Source: Ceratobasidium sp. AG-K (taxonomy: Eukaryota; Basidiomycota; Agaricomycetes; Cantharellales; Ceratobasidiaceae). Taken from it: a stretch of 64,000 nucleotides of DNA. The translations under genes and the position numbers were made by a program. Below are positions 56,011-64,000 of the stretch, piece after piece; positions within the stretch are counted from its first letter, which is position 1, and the number at the start of each line of letters is the position of its first letter. Where the stretch lies: assembly GCA_037039685.1 (NCBI GenBank), contig JAWNGF010000013.1:517001-581000 (forward strand), written 5' to 3'. The notes below the pieces were generated by a model. It was not told the DNA's origin, did not search any database, and was given only the letters and a program-made list of their open reading frames with translations.

Positions 56011-57461
56011 TCAACATATGATGCACTGCTTCGAAAACGGGTGAAGATCTAGAGAGACGGAAGCAGTAGCTAGGGATAGCTGGGGAAGGGCTGAGGAGGC
56101 AACCGTAAATTTGTTCATCGCAGACTTGAGGGCTGCAATGTCATTTGCGTGCGCAAATTGATTGACTTGAAGATTTTTCAATGCAGCGACTGCACACGGG
56201 GTAATAGCACACTGACATGGCATACTCTGCACCTGCATTGAACCGTTTCCTTTTCCCCGCTGAAAACGACAATTACACCCAGTAACGCGAACGAGTGGCC
56301 GGCCTTTTTTAAGCGCAGCTAACTCCCGTTCATCAAAAATGCCCGTTTGGGTCTCGAGGAAGGATGGTACCCCGTCGACGCCGGGGGCTGAAGTTTATTG
56401 TAGCGTAGTGAATAATGAGGCTCAGTGCAAATTTACCGATAAGGTCTACTCACCATCGTGGCGTGGCGCTATTGCACCTTCCGTGTCCTCTTGTGCAGCT
56501 TGGAGTGCGTCATCGTGAGAAACCGATTCAATGGCAATTTCTGGAGACTGAATAGCACTGGTATGCTCTGCGGATTCTTGACTACCAGAGGTGCTAGCAG
56601 GAAGACCAGTAACCGAATCGCCACCTTCGCCTTTAAGCTCCGCACCGTGTTGACGTGCATCTACTTCTTTGCCCTTGCGCCGCTGCTCCCGCTCGCGTAT
56701 CTCCGCAACTCGTACGAACATGTCTACCCCAAGTATGTTTGCTTCCTCCCTGCTGATTGGGTCGTCTCTCTCGCACAGCTCAACATATGCAGGTTCCTCC
56801 CAAGTGGCGAGTCCGAACTCGCGAGCAATCTTGATGCGCTCGATTGCCGTCAGCTGAGCGTCCTCGAGGTGGCTGATGGCGTAGGTGCGTAAAGCAGGGT
56901 ATCCATACGTCGTAGCGATGCGGAGAGCGGACACGATAGTAGAGTTGTCGAAATCAAAGGGACCTTCGAGGACCCTAAATGACAAGTATTAGCGCTGGGT
57001 ATGTGACGACGAGGAGGTGGTTGTCGCCTACGTAGCATAAAGCACTTTGAACGTGTTTCGAAAATCTTCGACAATATTTTCACGACCGCGAATACTTAAG
57101 AGCACTTCTGATGCTCTTCCGTTTAGTGCACTTTTCAGGGCAGCGAACCGCTTGAGGAGGTACTTGTGCACTTCAAACCTCGTTCCGTTTATCTGTATCG
57201 AGCGTGTAGTTCAACACTGATGCCTGCTGGCACTCATAGCAAAATTACCTCAATCACAGCGTCCCCATCGCCAGGTTCAAACATTGACTTTCCATCATGT
57301 TCAGGAATCGCAGGAACCTTGTCGAGCGCCAAGGGGGCGCAGTTGGTCGAGTCTCGAGGGTCGGAATTTACATTTTCGGCATGGGCGTCAATATCATAAA
57401 TGTCCGAAATTACAGACGGAGCGCTGGTAACGGAAAATGCTGAGCTGTTGGGGGACTCCAT
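56011..57461 (-). CDS. BTB/POZ domain protein with Cys-rich C-terminus
   Basis: Four exons, 57249-57461, 57032-57192, 56454-56974 and 56011-56387, in phase, give 423 residues. After an acidic N-terminus (MESPNSSAFSVTSAPSVISD) the BTB core begins at DAVIE|INGTRFEVHKYLL. It continues with VEDFRNTFKVLYA and IVSALRIATTYGYPALRTYA. Next are a charged helix (REREQRRKGKEVDARQ) and a Ser-rich linker. The tail contains GCNCRF, MPCQCAITPCAV and a terminal QCIIC. BTB proteins of this layout are expanded in agaricomycetes and are thought to act as adaptors, in part for Cul3 ligases. The Cys pairs could bind metal (inference). Confidence 0.87.
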
Positions 57462-58371
57462 AGCTTGGAATGTAGCGGTGTCTTTGAGCGCTAGACGAAG
57501 TCAAGTGGATAGCCACACCAGGCCAACGCCACCCATATACGCCTGTTTGTGGAGCATGCTCGTTTGGCGAGCCACCCGAATCCAAACTTTGACAACCAGG
57601 CGTCTTAGCCGCATACGCTCAGCTGAGTGTCTTCCCAGACTCTGTGTCGATCATGACCATGTCCGTGAAGCCCGACGATGAAAGGGAGATAGTGAACGAG
57701 ATGATTGCGCGCAGCTTGGCCTTTCGAGCTCTAGCCAGATTTGCTCGACTGGGGCCGGTACCAGGTTGCCCCGAGTACGCTTTGGCGTAATATCAAACGC
57801 AGAAATCAGCGAAGCATCTTCCTGGGGTTGTAATTTTGAGAATGCAACATCTCCAATCAGCCAAGTGAGGCATCACCGGGAATCTAATTCTCAGTACCGT
57901 TGTTCTTGACGCACGTGCTATGGGAAAGCATAGAGATGAATAGATGAGACAGTGATATCTCCTTGCGATTTACTACTAAGGGTACTCGTCTCCTATCACA
58001 TTGGCAGCTCACGCCTGGCGTGGGTTAGCACATCTCTGCTGCGCTATTCGGACGACCAATCATCGCCACAAATTTGTCGGTATGGAGCGGCGAGATGCCG
58101 CATGGCACTGGTAGCTCTTGGCCGATGGAGTCAGCGCGAGGTGGGTTGGAGTCGGGCAATATTACGTCATAACCACAAACATCCTGTCCATCAATATAAT
58201 GACCCCTGCTGCGAGCACTGCGTAGAAGCTGTGAACCATAATCATCGAGTTACCAACGTTTGTGCTATGTTTATTCTAATTCAGGGCAAGCTGTGCCTTG
58301 ATATGATGTATCTCACTGCTGTCCTCGTCCCGGTCGGTAATTGATCAACACATTCTCGGCACCCAAAACTG
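57462..58371. other. Divergent intergenic region
   Basis: Contains the upstream regions of the BTB gene and of the membrane-protein gene. A plus-strand frame (57952-58344) opens only from a non-ATG codon and has no family features. Confidence 0.5.
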
Positions 58372-58377
58372 TATAAA
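58372..58377 (+). promoter_or_regulatory. TATA box
   Basis: TATAAA, 54 nt upstream of the ATG at 58431, followed by a C-rich leader. Confidence 0.55.
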
Positions 58378-58430
58378 TTGAGGCGATCCGTCAACCAACT
58401 CCTCATCCCCCACGTTCTCCTTATTGTCAT

Positions 58431-59535
58431 ATGTCAGACCAAACCGCATGGGTCTCTCGACCGATAGGCGGCATCCCGGCTTCCGCCGACTTTGCACCCT
58501 CAATTGTCTTTGCGCTCCTCTATGCCCTCTTGCTACCTATAATCATCTACAAATTTTTCTTCCGCAAACCTCGAGCATGGAACCTCATCCAGATCGGGAC
58601 CGTTGTTTTCGCAGTAGAGCGCGTAGTCTGGTGCATCATTCGTGCCGTTCAAGCATCGAATCCTGAAGCGCGGGCTTCAGGAGGGCAGATGAACTATGTC
58701 CAGGCAACCGTCGGGCTCGGGTTTATCGGGGTGAGTCCGATAGCGATAACTCAGCAGCTTCAACTCACATATACACCTTAGATCTCGAGCGACATGATTG
58801 CGCTCTTGCGTTGCGTACTTGTAAACTCTACCCTACCCGAAAACGGTTCATCCAAGGATCGTCGTCGGCCACGTCAATACTATCGCCTGTTCTGTTACTT
58901 TTTCGGGCTTGCATTCCTTGCAGCAACTATACCTGGGATAGTCGCGAGCACCAAGTATAGCTCCGCCAGAACTAACCAGGCGCAGGCTGACTCAAACATG
59001 AACCTCCTGTAAGTTTGCGCTTGCCTGGTCGCGGGGATTATTTACCAATTTCTCGTCAGATATGCAAGCACTTCAATAGTGTTCGCGTTCCAGGTCATAA
59101 CCGTCATAATCACACTCGTATCCGCATACAAGGTCAAGGACGTCGAGCGGGAGCGTTGTTTTGAACTCGCAGGCCTCACCCTGCTACTTGTATGTATTCA
59201 TTTTCATGATCCTCACACTTTCCGTTGACATTCTATCTCGCATTCAGATTGTAGTACCAATCTATCGATTCTGCGTCCTGCATATCCGCACGCTCAACGT
59301 TTTCGAACCGCTCTCTTCATCTGCCCGAGCGACGTTCTATATTATTCACCTCCTCCCCGAGTGGATCTGCGTTTGCGTATTGTTGGGTACCAACGTAAGA
59401 GCGCGGTTCAGGACGGGCAGGTTGGGCGATTACGAGCTAGTCGAGGCGGATAGGGATAAAAGGCTGAGGCAAGCTGCAGAGCAGGATGAGCAAGCGGCCG
59501 CTGGTGAGGCTCGGGAGAGGCAGGAGACAGTCTAA
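58431..59535 (+). CDS. Multi-pass (about seven-TM) membrane protein of unknown function
   Basis: Four exons, 58431-58730, 58782-59008, 59060-59189 and 59248-59535, in phase, give 314 residues. Hydrophobic spans: APSIVFALLYALLLPIIIYK, NLIQIGTVVFAVERVVWCII, YVQATVGLGFIGISSDMIAL, YYRLFCYFFGLAFLAATIPG, STSIVFAFQVITVIITLVSA, FELAGLTLLLIVVPIYRFCV and ATFYIIHLLPEWICVCVLLG. That gives a seven-span topology with a charged cytosolic tail (RDKRLRQAAEQDEQAAAGEA). It resembles the fungal seven-TM families related to RTA1 or other receptor-like proteins, without a motif that fixes the family. TATA box at 58372. Confidence 0.8.
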
Positions 59536-60129
59536 GGGTTTGGCAGAATGCATGCGTAGCATAGTCAGCGACAGAAATCGGATGGGCGAAGTTTGTGGTC
59601 GGAGCATGCGTGTAGGATACACCGACACTGTGGTGTGCGAACCTTTTTCATATCTATTTATTCCCACCGAATTTCTTGTTTAATCATCATTTTGTTCTAT
59701 GTATCTTTAGCTATAGTTAATGCTGTTGTGTAGTCAGATGGTCGGTGTATTGGTTGCGTAGTATAGAAATTCGACGAATCATTCAAGACAAATCTTTCGT
59801 GAATTAGCCGCTATATTGGGGTAGACATAGCAAAGGTTTGAGGTGGATATATGCGCTTGATCACAGCAAGCACACTAAACAACTATTATCTATTCGTATC
59901 TATTCAATTCAGCGGCATAAGACAAAACGTGGGGTGCATAGATCATATCACTGTTCTCCGAGAGCCAGGGTCGCATACATGACATACAAAATAAACATAC
60001 AAAATAAACATACAAACTTCGAATACGAACCTTATTAAAACTCTATCAATACATCGAATATCAGTCTACAAACTAGCTATGTGATTTTCTTCAAGTGTTG
60101 GGTATAAAAGTGGCTATTTTGACCGACGT
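59536..60129. other. Convergent intergenic region
   Basis: 3' flanks of the membrane-protein gene and the HMG-box gene. A/T-rich, with a short tandem repeat at 59982-60016. Confidence 0.55.
59982..60016 (+). repeat. 13-bp tandem repeat, 2.7 copies
   Basis: Perfect copies of ACATACAAAATAA. Non-coding, probably 3' flank. Confidence 0.9.
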
Positions 60130-62131
60130 CTAGTAGCCCCAACCGAGGCCAAGATAGCCTTGTGGGTGGTAGAACGAATCATTGAAAGAGATGTTAACCC
60201 CAAATTCTCCCAAACCGTTGACTTGGGATCCCGATGCGCCCATTGTCTCGGGAAAAACTTGAGACAATTGCAAAGGGGTAGACCCGAACTCGTAGGCCAA
60301 ATTTTCTTGGTTGTGAGACAGCAGACCTTGAGTCTGTGCATTGTTTGCGTTTGCGTTGTTCCAAGAGCCGTCGTCCCAAATACCACCCTGCACCGGCAGT
60401 TCGTCTCCATAGTATGCCACTTGGTTCCTTCCTGCAATATTAGTGCTCTTATTGAAGGCTACGAGAGATTGGAGTTCCGTGACTGGGAGGTTCTGAGCGG
60501 TTGGAGCTAGAACGTGGGCGTCGAGGGTGTGGACCATCGGAACGGTGAGTCCTGTATTGTTGCTTGTCGCGGGATGAATGGACTGGGGCTGAGTTGAAAC
60601 TCTAGATGGTTGTGGGACCGACGGGACCTGATCGTGGGCGGCCTGAAAGCCGGTAGGCTCAACGAAGTATCCGAGGGACGAGGCAGTGCGAGCAGAGGAG
60701 ATTTGTGATGAGTTGTCGTAGGAATGCTTTTCGTGCATGGGAGGGACAGGCTTAGACGGAATGGTTGACGAAGGAATGCCGACGTGAACGTTGCTGGTGG
60801 GAGTATTTGGGGAAAGGGACTTGGGTGAACTAGAGTTCTCTGGACTGGACGAGTGGGTGCCACTTGGAGTGCTGGCAGTGAGCGTGTCTTCAGTGACTTG
60901 GTACTCGCTGAGGAATCCTATCGTCTTAGTTGGGATAGGGGGGCTTCCTTGAGTTTCGGTCTGGCGTGGGGGGTTCATAAAGCCTCTAAGAATGATAACA
61001 TCGGAGGCCACAGAAATAGTCTCTTGTCTGAGATCCGGGAGCGGTGAGTAAGCGTTGACCGCCGATCAAGAAGTACGTACCCAGCCAGGAGTTCATTGAC
61101 GACTTCATCCGGGGTACCTCGCGGAATCTCTTCCTCGACGTAGACTCGCTTGAGGAGCTCTTGGGGTTGAATAAACGCTAGTACGAGTCTGTGGTAGCCA
61201 ACTAGTCAGACCGAGCAATAGTATAAGGATATATGTCAACTCACCGTGTTCCTGGACTCCCAGTGGATTGAGGACCAAGGGGCCACAGCATGGCCTTGAG
61301 CGTGCAGATATGAGTTTCGTACCGGTCGCGGTCAGAAACCTGAGGCCCAGCGCTACGCTTCGGCCTTGCGCTGTTTCAACGAAGGCCCGTTAGAGGGAGA
61401 TATAACCAGGGCGAGTAACTTACCTAGCATAGGGGTGGCCATCACGAACGGGTTCGACAGCGTCGGGAGTAGGCTGCGCATTGGCCCTGGAACTCTTCGA
61501 AGCATGGGGGGCTTTCGAGGCGACACAAGCTTCTTTGTATCTATTTGAAGCATGTATTAAAACCCTGATATCTGATAAACTTAAAAACAACTCACTTAAC
61601 AATATCTATGTACGCCGGATTGTTGTTTCCCTGAGTTTGAAGCCAGGTCTCAACAGTAAGAGAGCCTGCCCAGGACGAGTCCTTGTGCACCATCTTGTTA
61701 GCGATCCTGACTACCGAGTCGAACCAGAATTGTTTTTGGCCCTCAGTCGTCAGCGTATTCCAGATCGAGGGTGGAATCGGCTTGTATTTATATTCGGGAA
61801 ACCGGTGCTGGAGTGCCTCCTTGTCGGCTTGGTAGAGCGCGTTGTAACCAGCCTTCTCATCGACTGGAAGGTTGTCCCAGCCTGCCTTGGTGAGCGTTGA
61901 GATGGCGGATTGCTTCATGGCGTCGGAGGGGTTTGTGGAGCTGAGCTGAGTGGCTGCAAACCGATTTCGAAATTGTATGAAGCCGTTGGACGGGCGTTTG
62001 AGACCCCCCTTTTCGTTGAGGCAGTCATCAGCGAGCAGCCCAAGGAACTTATCCTGAACCGCTTGCTCAAGACTAGCGAATGAGGGATGATTCAGCAAAC
62101 TATCTCTGGTGAAAGGTGGACTTTTAGTCAT
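60130..62131 (-). CDS. HMG-box transcription factor (MATA-HMG-like)
   Basis: Starts MTKSPPFTRDSLLNHPSF. The HMG box follows at about residue 45: GLKRPSNGFIQFRNRFAATQ, then SAISTLTKAGWDNLPVDEKA and YNALYQADKEALQHRFPEYK, with the KRPxNxFIxFR minor-groove signature. Later exons join in phase: DIVK to YKEACVASK across a GTGAGT intron at about 61592; HPYAR to PKRSAGPQVSDRDRYE; TR to LVLAFIQPQELLKRV; LLAG to GFMNPPRQTETQ. The long C-terminal exon (about 61011 down to 60130) is Ser/Thr/Pro-rich and ends LGLGWGY-stop, like a transactivation region. Relatives include pheromone-response and mating-type HMG regulators, but nothing here ties it to a mating locus. Confidence 0.82.
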
Positions 62132-62969
62132 GGTTATCGGAGCCGATGATAAGCAGTGAGGTGAGTGGAAGCTGGGGTTGGGTGCAGCGTTTATAAAGGT
62201 AGCAGGTCTCTCCACCGTGTTACTGAAGTCACGTGTGTAGTCTCTGAAAGCCTCCGAAGCATGCATTCTAGGTTGATAACGCATATAGGCACACCAAACA
62301 ACAATAGAAGCGGTGAGGGCCGATGGTCCAACCGAGCGACCATTATCGATAATACCCAAACACGGAGTCAAATGATAGCCTCAAATAGGCAATATTGATC
62401 GAGTAACAAAGACTGTGTACGGAGGAAGACACTTGTGTCACCGCCTGAAAGGAGGAGGACGTGGCGCCACTGCGGTAAAGTAGACCTATGGCTTGTAGCG
62501 TGTCAGGGTTCCACGTAAGACTTTGTGGTTGCGTGGGGGTCACAATCTTCGACACGGGTTGTGCCGGGACTATTGTCTAGAAGGCGGGAGTCGGCCAATA
62601 TTTGTCTTCCCTTGGGAGCCAACGTCGACCGCAGCCGACGCTTATCACGTGACCGCCTGCGCGCATACACACACCATCGTAGATTAACCTTCAATACATC
62701 AATAGGTGCAACCCGTAGTTGTACTTGGCAGCTTCAGCTAAGGGAAATTCTTGGGACGCTGTGGAGTTTTCGACGCGAAATAATTATAGTGTTGCTTCCA
62801 AGTAGCTTTCAGGTGCGATGTGAGCACTGTCGCTCCTCTCCCTTATAATTAATCACCCTGGTCACATGGTTCGCACCAAGATCCATTATATATAGCATAT
62901 ACATAGACAATCAACAAGAAAAGCCGCACCCAAAAATAAGAGTAAAAACGTTTCGCATCAAAATAAAAT
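62132..62969. other. Intergenic region
   Basis: Upstream of the HMG-box gene. Contains CACGTGAC near 62646. No gene was seen. Confidence 0.5.
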
Positions 62970-64000
62970 TTAATCGCCAAAGAGGAGTCGACTCCGCGTT
63001 CGACTGGTATCCCAGTCTCGGAAGTCCTCTCCATCATCTACGTCTTCCCCGTCCTTTCCATCCCCTCCATCTCCGTCACCGTTGGGAGAAGATTCAAGTG
63101 GTATCTCCTCCCCATGAAGTAGATCGAGGCCGACCTTTCTGAAACTTTCCCGTCGAATCTGCGCCCGAGTTTTTTCAACCGCACGCTGCATTCTCGCGAG
63201 CGACTCCTCCGTTTCTTTCAAGGAGCCGGTCTCTTGAAATAGGCTTGCGACGACGTTGACGTTAAATCCGTGCTTGTCGGCCAGACGTTGCAACGTTGGC
63301 TCCAACCCGGCCTTTGCGAGTTCGTCTTTGTCGTAGCCACTGGCGTGGAGGAGGGTGAAGCCGGTGGGTGCGATAGACAGTCGAGTACGAGCGGGACTCC
63401 AGACAGGTCGGAGGGCAGGGGTAGTCTGAAGGCTATGTCTTTGCGATCGTAGTTTGGACGGTTGCTGCTGGTACGACTTGTTGGACAGCTTGACGATAGG
63501 AGATGAAAGCGGAAGCGTTTCATCTCGGGTGGTAGTGATAGGGGTTGCTCGGGCAGCGTTGGCCTCTGGTGGCGAGGAGTTAACTGCCGGCTGGGAAGGA
63601 GCAACAGGTTTGGGCTGGACGGGACTTGGCGTGACGGAGACAGGAACGAGAACACGAACGGGAGCGGGATCGACACGAGGCTCTACAGCCATAGCAACGG
63701 GCCGAGGAGGTTCGACGACTACCGGCGGCGCAGGCAATGATTCTATACGGGCACCTGGGGTGTCCCGCAACTCAGAGGATACATCGAACAAATTGTGCGA
63801 TCGGGGAACCTGGGGCGTTTCGGGGATTTCCGTTGACGTAGTTGTAAATGCGGGAGTAGCCTTTGCACGCGCGTAGTCTCGCTCGCCTTCCTCCTCCCGT
63901 TCATCTTCCTTCCGCGCATCTTCCTGTTCGATATCGTGAGATATTATCCTGCTGTCGTCGTTGGCAACCTTGGCAATCGCCTCATCCGACGCGCGCTTCA
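62970..64000 (-). CDS. Hypothetical protein, C-terminal 343 residues (5' end outside window)
   Basis: An open frame runs without a stop from the right window edge to the TGA at 62970. No ATG start is needed or seen inside. The visible part begins KRASDEAIAKVANDDSRIIS, then an acidic helix (QEDARKEDEREEEGERDY). A ~150-residue Pro/Val-rich disordered stretch follows. Next is a compact helical block (KDELAKAGLEPTLQRLADKH, then GFNVNVVASLFQETGSLKET and ESLARMQRAVEKTRAQIRRE), and an acidic Gly/Asp tail ending RSRLLFGD. The helical block resembles small protein-protein interaction domains at the C-termini of chromatin or telomere proteins such as Rap1, but this is only a guess. Confidence 0.7.
   Translation of the reverse strand, partial: KRASDEAIAKVANDDSRIISHDIEQEDARKEDEREEEGERDYARAKATPAFTTTSTEIPETPQVPRSHNLFDVSSELRDTPGARIESLPAPPVVVEPPRPVAMAVEPRVDPAPVRVLVPVSVTPSPVQPKPVAPSQPAVNSSPPEANAARATPITTTRDETLPLSSPIVKLSNKSYQQQPSKLRSQRHSLQTTPALRPVWSPARTRLSIAPTGFTLLHASGYDKDELAKAGLEPTLQRLADKHGFNVNVVASLFQETGSLKETEESLARMQRAVEKTRAQIRRESFRKVGLDLLHGEEIPLESSPNGDGDGGDGKDGEDVDDGEDFRDWDTSRTRSRLLFGD

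Noticed and set aside
57952..58344. 130-codon plus-strand ORF
   Set aside because: It starts from a non-ATG codon and has no family or conserved composition.

Overview
The window is nuclear DNA of a filamentous basidiomycete. The genes are broken by many short GT-AG introns (about 45-90 nt). Families present include a GH28 pectinase, F-box, BTB and MYND proteins, a hAT transposon, a fungal-type RhoGAP and a Pho85-type cyclin. A plant-associated agaricomycete such as a Rhizoctonia or Ceratobasidium relative fits best; that placement is inference from gene content, not a database match. No operons, CRISPR arrays or bacterial features are present.

Layout. 1-1597 (-): 3' truncated GH28 exo-polygalacturonase. 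2307-4573: a hAT-type DNA transposon with 16-bp terminal inverted repeats and a perfect 8-bp target duplication, carrying a truncated transposase. 5815-6245 (+): a small secreted protein. 6901-~12200 (-): RhoGAP. 12792-15638 (-): FGGY pentulose kinase. 16559-18593 (-): MYND-finger protein. 18715-20067 (-): F-box protein. 20882-24812 (+): YMR196W-like glycoside hydrolase. 26370-26455 (-): tRNA-Glu(TTC) with a 14-nt intron. 28337-30140 (-): second F-box protein. 30.1-34.9 kb is gene-poor and ends in a pyrimidine-rich stretch before a Pho85-type cyclin (34986-37658, +; 5' end unresolved).

38800-39983 (-): methyltransferase with a presequence-like N-terminus. 42330-42856 (-): BolA-like protein, divergent from an unknown protein at 43123-44963 (+), which is followed 122 bp later by NAA50 (45086-46120, +). 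46372-50417 (-): large polytopic membrane protein. 50672-52500 (-): secreted CREG-like protein. 52790-54020 (+): MND1, with an ATG-only first exon and two GC-AG introns. 56011-57461 (-): BTB protein. 58431-59535 (+): multi-pass membrane protein. 60130-62131 (-): HMG-box protein. 62970-64000 (-): partial unknown gene.

Most genes are independently regulated housekeeping or regulatory loci: Rho signalling, cyclin, meiotic recombination, protein N-terminal acetylation, iron-sulphur/BolA and ubiquitin adaptors. The host-facing part is the left end, where a pectinase, a transposon and a small secreted protein lie together, plus the secreted CREG-like protein. I found no clear new multi-gene system. 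The most distinctive local observations are the MND1 intron structure, the hAT insertion beside two secreted-protein genes, the intron-containing tRNA and several unknown proteins with complete gene models.
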